Shown here piece by piece: positions 1 to 4,877 of a stretch of 5,627 bases of DNA. The position numbers were made by a program, and so were the translations under genes. The first letter of the stretch is position 1, and every line of letters begins with the position of its first letter. Under the pieces are notes generated by a model that was given only the letters and a program-made list of their open reading frames with translations, did no database searches and was not told the origin of the DNA. Origin of the DNA: Betaproteobacteria bacterium (GTDB lineage: Bacteria; Pseudomonadota; Gammaproteobacteria; Burkholderiales; Burkholderiaceae_C); the NCBI GenBank assembly GCA_009925955.1, contig RFPX01000089.1:1-5627 (forward strand), given 5' to 3'.

Positions 1-45
1 GTCGTCCCAACGCTGGATCCGCAGCTCTTCAAGGAATCGATTCAT
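1..45 (-). CDS. N-terminal fragment of an unidentified protein, cut by the window edge
   Basis: An ATG on the minus strand at 45-43 opens a frame that runs without a stop to the window edge. It gives 15 residues, MNRFLEELRIQRWDD. An AGGAG sequence lies upstream with an 11-base spacer, slightly long but acceptable as a ribosome binding site. The frame points away from the glycosyltransferase, so the two genes are divergent and share the 46-227 intergenic region. The fragment is too short to assign a function. I have only a vague recollection of similar N-termini in conserved hypothetical membrane proteins of Burkholderiales, and I do not rely on it. It could also be a chance open frame, but the Shine-Dalgarno sequence and the divergent arrangement favour a real gene. 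Confidence 0.5.
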   Translation of the reverse strand, partial: MNRFLEELRIQRWDD

Positions 46-187
46 GGTGCACGGTGCTCCTGGCTCTTGCAAGGGTTGAAGGTGGGCACAGAGCACATTG
101 GCCACAGCACCCAAGCCTGGGGACACACTGTGGATCGAATCGGTGAAGAACGGATGACGGTCGCATTTCATTGATGCGACACCCGCA

Positions 188-205
188 CTGTCATCAATCT
201 GATTT
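188..205 (+). promoter_or_regulatory. Candidate Pho box (PhoB binding site) upstream of the glycosyltransferase
   Basis: The 18 bases read CTGTCAT-CAAT-CTGATTT. The known Pho box is two CTGTCAT-like 7-mers separated by 4 AT-rich bases. Here the first 7-mer is a perfect match, the second matches at 4 of 7 positions, and the 11-base periodicity is exact. It lies 22 bases before the ATG at 228. No good -10 hexamer is visible at the expected distance: around 216-221 the sequence GACCAT matches 3 of 6. If the site is real, translation must begin downstream of it. A match of this quality could occur by chance about once in a window of this size, so location is the main support. Confidence 0.35.
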
Positions 206-217
206 GTTGCCGCGCGA

Positions 218-231
218 CCATGTGCACATGG
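218..231. repeat. 14-bp perfect palindrome over the likely glycosyltransferase start codon
   Basis: CCATGTGCACATGG is a perfect dyad with no spacer. Its right half contains the ATG at 228-230. It could be an operator for a dimeric regulator, or coincidence. Two further inverted repeats lie just upstream: GTCGCAT/ATGCGAC (160-180, 7-base gap) and ATTGATG/CATCAAT (170-176 and 192-198). The last overlaps the candidate Pho box. Confidence 0.35.
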
Positions 232-1508
232 ATGCTGAGCTGACCACCGACCTGCAGATCGACCACCTGGAGCGTCACGGGCGGCACTTGCGGATTGCGG
301 TGGTGACCGAAACCTACCCACCGGAGGTCAATGGGGTGTCGTTGACGCTGTCCAAGCTGGTGTCCAACCTGATTGAACGGCAACACAGCATCCAACTGGT
401 CAGGCTGCGACAACCGGCCGATGGGCTCACGGCGGGTGCCGACCTGCCGATCACCGGACGCAGCAGCCCCACACCAGTCATGGAAGCACCCATCCTGATG
501 CGGGGCATACCGATTCCCCGATACCCGGGGCTGCGCATGGGCTTGCCGTGCAAGGGTGCCCTGCTCAAGCTGTGGTCGGTCCGCAGGCCCGATGTGGTGC
601 ATATCGCCACCGAGGGCCCGCTGGGTTGGTCAGCCCTGAAGGCCGCACAGCAACTCAAGCTGCCGGTCTCCAGTGACTTTCGAACCAACTTCCATGCCTA
701 CAGCCGGCACTACGGCGTTGGCATGCTGTTTCGCAGCATCATGCTGGTGCTGCGCAAGTTCCACAACCGAACCCACTTGACCCTGGTGCCCACGCCAACC
801 CTCAAGGCGCAGTTGGAGGTCGCAGGCTTCAAACGGCTGGCCGTGGTGGGACGGGGCGTGGATGTGGGCTTGTTCCATCCGAGCCGAAGGAGCGAGGCCT
901 TGCGCCAAGCCTGGGGCCTGACCAAAGACGCCTTGGCTGTGGTGTACCTGGGACGACTTGCGCAGGAAAAGAACCTGCCGCAGGTGGTCGCGGCTTTCGA
1001 AGCGATTGCGCAACGCCGGCCCACGGCCCGCCTGGTTCTGATCGGAGATGGGCCCATGCGGCAGGCGCTGGAATCCCAGTGCCCCAACGCCATCTTCACC
1101 GGCATGCTCAAGGGCCCAGAACTGGCCCAAGCCTTGGCCAGCACCGACCTGTTCCTCTTCCCCAGCGAGACCGAAACCTATGGCAACGTGGTGGCCGAAG
1201 CAATGGCCAGCGGTGTCCCCACCGTGGCTTACCGAATGGCAGCGGCGGGGGAACTGATTCGAGATGGCCTGAACGGCTGGGCCGTGGAGCCCGGCCAGCC
1301 CCAGGCCTTCGTGCAGGCCGCCGTCGACGCCGCCTGTGACGACGGCCTGCGTCAGCGGGTGGCGCTGCGCTGTGCGAACGACCTGCAGGGCCTGGACTGG
1401 GACAGCGTCACCCAGCAGTTCGAACGGGCGCTGCTGCGCCTGGTGGACGAGCAGCAACGCCTGTCGATGGCCGGGATCAGCTTGCCTTCTTGGGGCGTCC
1501 GGTCTTGA
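228..1508 (+). CDS. GT4-family (GT-B fold) glycosyltransferase, possibly glycolipid-forming
   Basis: This encodes a glycosyltransferase of about 426 residues that would move a sugar from a nucleotide donor to a lipid or saccharide acceptor at the cytoplasmic membrane. From the ATG at 228, the N-terminal Rossmann domain begins with LRIAVVTETYPPEVNGV (residues 21-37), including the acceptor-side loop typical of the family. A TNFHAYSRHYG motif is at about 153-163. The donor-binding C-terminal domain has GRLAQEKN (Arg243 and Lys248, the conserved phosphate-binding pair) and the EX7E motif in ETYGNVVAEAMASGVP (Glu316 and Glu324). No signal peptide or membrane helix is seen. The start is uncertain. 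The frame is open from 147, with TTG 171, ATG 174 and ATG 228 possible and TTG 288 just before the conserved domain. None has a clear ribosome binding site. I prefer 228 because codons 171-227 have less G/C in third positions and contain a candidate Pho box. The substrate cannot be read from sequence. Its 3' end overlaps the convergent gene by 32 bases. Confidence 0.9.
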   Translation: MDAELTTDLQIDHLERHGRHLRIAVVTETYPPEVNGVSLTLSKLVSNLIERQHSIQLVRLRQPADGLTAGADLPITGRSSPTPVMEAPILMRGIPIPRYPGLRMGLPCKGALLKLWSVRRPDVVHIATEGPLGWSALKAAQQLKLPVSSDFRTNFHAYSRHYGVGMLFRSIMLVLRKFHNRTHLTLVPTPTLKAQLEVAGFKRLAVVGRGVDVGLFHPSRRSEALRQAWGLTKDALAVVYLGRLAQEKNLPQVVAAFEAIAQRRPTARLVLIGDGPMRQALESQCPNAIFTGMLKGPELAQALASTDLFLFPSETETYGNVVAEAMASGVPTVAYRMAAAGELIRDGLNGWAVEPGQPQAFVQAAVDAACDDGLRQRVALRCANDLQGLDWDSVTQQFERALLRLVDEQQRLSMAGISLPSWGVRS

Positions 1509-2154
1509 TCACGGGCAGGCTTTCCAAAATGGCCCGCAGCTGAGCGTCGTTAAGCCCCTGCAGGGCTGCCAAACCTGCGCGCAACACCTCCGACTTCTTG
1601 GCCACATGCTGGAACTGCAGGGCGCGCTGCTTGACGCTGGCGATGCGCTCGAAATCACTTTCGGGCATCGTAAAGCTGTCGCGGATCAGCTTGTCTTTGC
1701 GGGCGGGCTTTTCGGCCTTGGAAGCTTTTTCAGCCTTGTCGGCCTTGGCGGCTTTGTCTGCCTTCGGCGGCTTGGCCGCAGGGGCCTGCTTTGAGGGCTT
1801 GACGGTGCTGCCGCTCTTGGCCTTCTTGGGTGGCGTGGCCGGGGCCGGGGCCAGCACGGTACCTGGGTTGCTGGCAGCGGGCGCAGTCGGCATCAACTCA
1901 GGGTTTGGAGTGGCCGGTACGGCCTTGCGGGCCGCAGCAGCCTTGCGCGATACGGTGGCCTTGCGCGCCACGGTGGCCTTGCGGGGCACAGCAGCCTTCT
2001 TGGCCACGGCCTTCTTTGCCACGGCCTTTTTCGCCACAAGCGCCTTCCGTGGCGCCGCTGGCTTTTTTGCAGCGGGTGCGCGGCGCGGCGCTGCGGCTTT
2101 GCGCGGCGCTGCTGCTGACTTCTGTGCGGTTGCAGACTTCTGAACAGTTGCCAT
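1477..2154 (-). CDS. Histone H1-like Lys/Ala/Pro-rich protein with C-terminal ribbon-helix-helix-like domain
   Basis: The 225-residue product has two parts. Residues 1-155 are low complexity, very basic and rich in Ala, Lys, Arg and Pro, with short repeats (KKAVA three times around 42-53; RKATVA-like units around 58-77; KADKA/KAEKA units around 131-149). They resemble histone H1-type tails of bacterial nucleoid proteins such as AlgP and would bind DNA non-specifically. Residues 156-225 are ordinary sequence: a strand-like LIRDSFTMP, a helix, then KKSEVLRAGLAAL and a second helix. This pattern resembles ribbon-helix-helix (Arc/MetJ-type) DNA-binding dimers and ends in TGRPKKAS. I recall similar C-terminal domains in hypothetical proteins of related bacteria. 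The start is ATG 2154, because GGAGGT lies 4 bases upstream; the frame is open to an ATG at 2214, but that would place the promoter inside the gene. A nucleoid-associated or regulatory role is inferred. The gene has its own promoter and converges on the glycosyltransferase. Confidence 0.85.
   Translation of the reverse strand: MATVQKSATAQKSAAAPRKAAAPRRAPAAKKPAAPRKALVAKKAVAKKAVAKKAAVPRKATVARKATVSRKAAAARKAVPATPNPELMPTAPAASNPGTVLAPAPATPPKKAKSGSTVKPSKQAPAAKPPKADKAAKADKAEKASKAEKPARKDKLIRDSFTMPESDFERIASVKQRALQFQHVAKKSEVLRAGLAALQGLNDAQLRAILESLPVIKTGRPKKAS
1952..2037. repeat. Imperfect tandem coding repeats in the H1-like tail
   Basis: Two DNA-level repeat families lie inside the basic tail. ACGGTGGCCTTGCG occurs at 1952-1965 and 1970-1983 (18-base period, a six-residue RKATVA-type unit). 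GCCACGGCCTT occurs at 2003-2013 and 2018-2028, with a partial third copy from 2033 (15-base period, a five-residue KKAVA unit). The units are whole codons, so gain or loss of a copy keeps the reading frame. Copy number may vary between strains. Confidence 0.7.
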
Positions 2155-2158
2155 TCGG

Positions 2159-2164
2159 ACCTCC
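2159..2164 (-). promoter_or_regulatory. Strong ribosome binding site that fixes the H1-like gene start
   Basis: On the minus strand GGAGGT stands 4 bases before the ATG at 2154, close to the anti-Shine-Dalgarno consensus. An ATG that overlaps it (2169-2167, in frame) is not a plausible start because it has no binding site of its own. Confidence 0.85.
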
Positions 2165-2170
2165 ATTAAC

Positions 2171-2198
2171 AATGTAAACCGTTTATACCGTTTACATT
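2171..2198. promoter_or_regulatory. Probable operator: 9-bp perfect inverted repeat over the -10 box
   Basis: The arms are AATGTAAAC (2171-2179) and GTTTACATT (2190-2198), perfectly complementary, with a 10-base centre. Within it ACCGTTTA is also directly repeated at 2178-2185 and 2187-2194 (9-base period), giving a third GTTTA-type half-site. The dyad covers the whole -10 hexamer and the expected transcription start, which is the classic position for a repressor site. No T-run follows, so a terminator is unlikely. The regulator is not identified; the product of the gene it controls is one candidate. Confidence 0.65.
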
Positions 2199-2210
2199 GA
2201 ATTCCGTCAA
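2182..2210 (-). promoter_or_regulatory. Sigma70-type promoter of the H1-like gene
   Basis: Read on the minus strand, TTGACG (2210-2205) and TATAAA (2187-2182) are separated by exactly 17 bases. Each hexamer matches the consensus at five of six positions. Transcription would start near 2175, leaving a leader of about 20 bases that holds the GGAGGT site. The -35 box overlaps the stop codon of the upstream acyltransferase gene (2209-2207), so the H1-like gene can be expressed independently of it, although read-through is also possible. Confidence 0.75.
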
Positions 2211-2995
2211 TCAACCATGAACCGCTTGCGGTATGCGGGAGACATGGCCGCCAAGTCCAGCATCATCGGCAGGTCGGCACAGCCAAAGTCAGAATCCCAG
2301 GCCGGTGCACCGAGCACCTTGGCGCCGATCTTGATGTAGCCGCGAACCAAGGGCGGCCAATCAGCGGCCCCCTCAGAGGGCAGTAAGTCCACGGGCAAGG
2401 CCACCCGCGGCCGAACCCTCAGCGCCTCGGGCACGAGGTGGCTGCTGCGCAGCTCCTGCCAGAGTCGGGCGGCATTGGCACCGCCATCGGGCATGGGAAC
2501 GCTGGCACAGCCGATCGCGCGCTCAACGCCGTTATCGCTCAAGAAGCGAATCAGGTGCGTCCACAGCATCAGGATGACCCCGCCCGTGCGCCATGGCGCG
2601 GCAATACAGGAACGACCCAGCTCGGCCATGGTGGGCTTCAGGGGCTCCAGCGCCGTCAGGTCAAACTCCGTGTCGGTGTAGTAGCGTCCAGCCCGCCGCG
2701 CGGCATCCGGCAACAGCACACGGTACGTTCCCACCACTTGCGCCGGCGCGTCGGCACTTTCAGCCAAGGAGACGATCAGGTGTTCGCAGTGCTCATCAAA
2801 CGCGTCATGGTCCAGGCCTGATGGCTCAGACAGCTGTCTGGCGCCCCATTCGCCGTGGAACACTTGGTACCGGAGGCGCTGTGCGGCCCTGAGCTCATCC
2901 TGGTGGCGGACCCATGAGACTGTCAGGTCGTTTCCAGTCTTGACGAGCGTCGGCGCGGCCAATTGAGCCGCATGGTGCGATGCCAGTTGTTGCAT
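2207..2995 (-). CDS. olsB: OlsB-type L-ornithine N-alpha-acyltransferase (ornithine lipid synthesis)
   Basis: The 262-residue protein belongs to the GNAT-like acyltransferase family that includes OlsB. OlsB transfers a 3-hydroxyacyl chain from acyl carrier protein to the alpha-amino group of ornithine, forming lyso-ornithine lipid at the inner membrane. Visible family features are ELRAAQRLRYQVFHGEWGA (34-52), FDEHCEHLIV (66-75), VVGTYRVLLP (87-96), ELGRSCIAAPWRTGGVILMLW (125-145, the acyl-donor binding region) and the C-terminal DFGCADLPMMLDLAAM (236-251). The length is normal. The start is supported by AGGAG with a 6-base spacer. No olsA partner for the second acylation is in the window. The gene lies 53 bases after the phoR stop on the same strand, which suggests co-transcription and a role in replacing phospholipids during phosphate starvation. 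A related N-acyl amino acid synthase with another amino acid substrate is the main alternative. Confidence 0.85.
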   Translation of the reverse strand: MQQLASHHAAQLAAPTLVKTGNDLTVSWVRHQDELRAAQRLRYQVFHGEWGARQLSEPSGLDHDAFDEHCEHLIVSLAESADAPAQVVGTYRVLLPDAARRAGRYYTDTEFDLTALEPLKPTMAELGRSCIAAPWRTGGVILMLWTHLIRFLSDNGVERAIGCASVPMPDGGANAARLWQELRSSHLVPEALRVRPRVALPVDLLPSEGAADWPPLVRGYIKIGAKVLGAPAWDSDFGCADLPMMLDLAAMSPAYRKRFMVD

Positions 2996-3036
2996 GTCGA
3001 GCTCCTAGTCTGCAACCGCAATGCTGCAGGGGCTCG

Positions 3037-3054
3037 ATGACGCCAGCGTTTCAG
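3037..3054 (-). promoter_or_regulatory. Weak Pho-box-like sequence between phoR and olsB
   Basis: On the minus strand CTGAAAC-GCTG-GCGTCAT has the 7-4-7 layout of a Pho box and matches the CTGTCAT repeats at 4 and 5 of 7 positions. Exactly 10 bases further, CAGCAT (3026-3021) matches a -10 box at 3 of 6. It begins at the phoR stop codon. The match is poor and could be chance; it is listed because of its position directly before olsB. Confidence 0.18.
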
Positions 3055-4193
3055 CTTGGTGAAGAAGGCATGAAGCCTGGTGACGAGAGCAGCTCGGTTC
3101 CCACCACCCGAACACGGGCCGGTGGCAGCGTGAGGGTGAAACACGAACCCTCCCCGGGCGTGCTGTCCACCAACAACTCGCCCCCGTATCGGGTGATGGC
3201 GTGCTTGACGATGGCCAAACCCAGCCCGGTGCCACCCGTGGCGCGCGAGCGGCTCTTGTCAACACGGTAGAACCGCTGGGTGATGCGCGGCAGGTGATGG
3301 CGCTCGATCCCGATGCCGTTGTCGATGACCTTCAACTCCAGGTATCCGTCGGCCCGCAGGTTGGCCTGCAGCTCAATGCGGCCGCCAGCAGGGGTGTAGC
3401 GCACAGCGTTGCTGACAAGGTTGCCCAAGGCGCTGGCCATCTCGCGCTCTTCCACAGCCAACTCCAACTCCTGTTCGGGCGCCACGCCGCACAGCAGGTC
3501 ATGCTGTCCAACCGACAGGTGCTGCCCGTCAGAGACGGCTGACTGGAGCAACGGGCCCAAGGGCACCCATTGGGCGATGGCCGGCTTAGGGCTGCCCTCC
3601 AGCGTGGCCAGCAGCAGCAAGTCCGACACGAGGCTTTCCATGCGCGAGGTTTGCTGCTTCATCAGTTCCAGCACCCGGTGGTGCTCCTTCTCCTGCAGCG
3701 CCAGGGTTTGCATGGTCTCCACAAAGCCGGCCAACACGGTCAGCGGCGTGCGGATCTCATGCGATACGTGGGCCACGAAGTCGCGCCGCATGGCCTCCAT
3801 GCGGTCGGCTTCGGTCACATCGTGGGTCAGCACCATTCGACGGCCAGGCGCATAGCTTCGAACCTGAACCAGAAGAACTTGGTCCGCACGGTGAGAGCCG
3901 ATCCTGAAGTCTTCCGGCGCCGACGGGTCGCCCAGCGCTGCAACCAAGGCCGGGTCCCGCACCAGATTGGTCAGGCATTGCCCGATGTCTCCGCGCGGAT
4001 CCAAGGCCATGTGCACGCAGGCATGGGTGTTCAACCAAGAAATGCGCTGTTGCGCATCCAGCAGCACCACCCCGTTGGGCACCGCTTCAAAAGCCGCCTC
4101 AAAGGCGGAACCCAGAGCTTCCTGCTCGGTCACGTCCTCACGCGCCTGCTGCGCCGACTGCGCCAGCGCCTTCGGGGCGACCCGCCCGGGCAT
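3051..4193 (-). CDS. phoR: Phosphate regulon sensor histidine kinase PhoR, apparently without membrane segments
   Basis: PhoR autophosphorylates on histidine and passes the phosphate to PhoB when phosphate is scarce; with ample phosphate it dephosphorylates PhoB. From ATG 4193 the product has 380 residues. A PAS-like domain spans about 29-130 (PNGVVLLDAQQRISWLN onward). The HisKA domain contains FVAHVSHEIRTPLTVLAGF with phospho-acceptor His145. The HATPase_c domain has the N box NLVSNAVRYTP (257-267), G1 DNGIGI (291-296), F box RFYRVD (307-312) and G2 GGTGLGLAIVK (320-330). PhoR proteins normally begin with one or two membrane helices and a linker, roughly 100 residues before the PAS domain. 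Here only about 38 residues precede PNGVVLLD and none form a membrane helix. The start is uncertain: ATG 4193 lies inside phoB, and a GTG at 4133, 4 bases after the phoB stop, is the alternative. Neither has a convincing ribosome binding site, so translation is probably coupled to phoB. Confidence 0.9.
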   Translation of the reverse strand: MPGRVAPKALAQSAQQAREDVTEQEALGSAFEAAFEAVPNGVVLLDAQQRISWLNTHACVHMALDPRGDIGQCLTNLVRDPALVAALGDPSAPEDFRIGSHRADQVLLVQVRSYAPGRRMVLTHDVTEADRMEAMRRDFVAHVSHEIRTPLTVLAGFVETMQTLALQEKEHHRVLELMKQQTSRMESLVSDLLLLATLEGSPKPAIAQWVPLGPLLQSAVSDGQHLSVGQHDLLCGVAPEQELELAVEEREMASALGNLVSNAVRYTPAGGRIELQANLRADGYLELKVIDNGIGIERHHLPRITQRFYRVDKSRSRATGGTGLGLAIVKHAITRYGGELLVDSTPGEGSCFTLTLPPARVRVVGTELLSSPGFMPSSPS

Positions 4194-4869
4194 TGAAGCG
4201 GTAACCGGCACCGCGAACGGTTTCCACCGCTCCGTCGCAGCCCACCACCCGCAGGGCCTCCCGCAGGCGCTTGACGTGGACGTCCACCGTGCGCTCTTCG
4301 ATGAAGACATGATCACCCCAGACGCGGTCCAACACCTGTGTTCGGTTGTGGACACGCTCAGGGTGGGCCATGAGAAAGTGCAGGAGCTTGAACTCGGTGG
4401 GGCTGAGTTTCACGTCCTGACCGCGCGCGACCACCCGGCGGGTGGCGGGGTCTAGGTGGATACCCGCCGACTCAAGGGGCTTGTCCAGTGCTTCCGGCGC
4501 GCGTCGGCGCAACACCGCCCGCACACGGGCCATGAGCTCCTTGGTCGAGAACGGTTTGGTGAGGTAGTCGTCCGCACCGGCGTCCAATCCCGCCACGCGA
4601 TCGTCCTCAGCCGCCCTTGCGGTCAGCATGATGATGGGCAGGTCGCGGGTGCGCTCGTCGGCACGCCATTGTCGGGCCAGCTGAACGCCGGATTGCCCGG
4701 GCAGCATCCAGTCCAGCAACACCAACTTCGGCAGTTGCTGGTCCACTTCGCGCCGAGCGGTTTCGGCGTCCAGCGCTACCCGCACCGTCATGCCAGCGTG
4801 ACGGATGTTGATGGCCAACAGCTCCGCAATGGCGGCTTCGTCTTCGACGATCAGTACCTCAGCACCCAT
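4138..4869 (-). CDS. phoB: Phosphate regulon response regulator PhoB (OmpR family)
   Basis: PhoB is the DNA-binding partner of PhoR; once phosphorylated it binds Pho boxes and activates phosphate-starvation genes. The 243-residue product has a receiver domain (about 3-122) with the acidic pocket Glu9/Asp10, phospho-acceptor Asp53 in LLDWMLPG, Thr83 in MLTARAAEDD and Lys105 in DDYLTKPF. A winged-helix effector domain follows (about 134-226) with LSPTEFKLLHFLM, the recognition-helix region RTVDVHVKRLREAL and the terminal hairpin VRGAGYRFN. The domain order matches E. coli PhoB, but the protein is about 14 residues longer. The Gly/Ala-rich tail GRPEGAGAVGAAGA comes from DNA that in another frame encodes the start of PhoR. 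The start ATG lies 8 bases after the phoU stop; its ribosome binding site is weak, which fits coupling to phoU translation. Confidence 0.96.
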   Translation of the reverse strand: MGAEVLIVEDEAAIAELLAINIRHAGMTVRVALDAETARREVDQQLPKLVLLDWMLPGQSGVQLARQWRADERTRDLPIIMLTARAAEDDRVAGLDAGADDYLTKPFSTKELMARVRAVLRRRAPEALDKPLESAGIHLDPATRRVVARGQDVKLSPTEFKLLHFLMAHPERVHNRTQVLDRVWGDHVFIEERTVDVHVKRLREALRVVGCDGAVETVRGAGYRFNARAGRPEGAGAVGAAGA

Positions 4870-4877
4870 GCTTCAGC

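Noticed and set aside
171..227. Upstream glycosyltransferase starts at TTG 171 or ATG 174
   Set aside because: No ribosome binding site, lower third-position GC than the following codons, and overlap with inverted repeats and the candidate Pho box. Not excluded, only less likely than 228.
630..1457. Long minus-strand open frame (275 codons) opposite the glycosyltransferase
   Set aside because: It is antisense to clearly conserved GT4 coding sequence, has no family motifs or ribosome binding site, and its composition is that of a mirrored high-GC gene.
1598..2143. Plus-strand hydrophobic Ala/Leu/Phe-rich frame that looks like a membrane protein
   Set aside because: It is the complement of the Lys/Ala-rich tail of the H1-like gene; the hydrophobicity comes from reading AAG/GCC-type codons backwards.
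2171..2198. Inverted repeat as a transcription terminator of olsB
   Set aside because: The stem is AT-rich with a 10-base loop and no T-run follows; its exact overlap with a good -10 box makes an operator far more likely.
3012..3031. Short CTGCA/TGCAG hairpin between phoR and olsB as a terminator
   Set aside because: Only five base pairs, a 10-base loop and no T-run, so it would not end transcription.
4194..4355. N-terminal extension of phoR to an ATG at 4355
   Set aside because: These 54 codons lie entirely over the conserved winged-helix part of phoB in another frame, show no conserved or membrane sequence, and so cannot supply the missing PhoR anchor.
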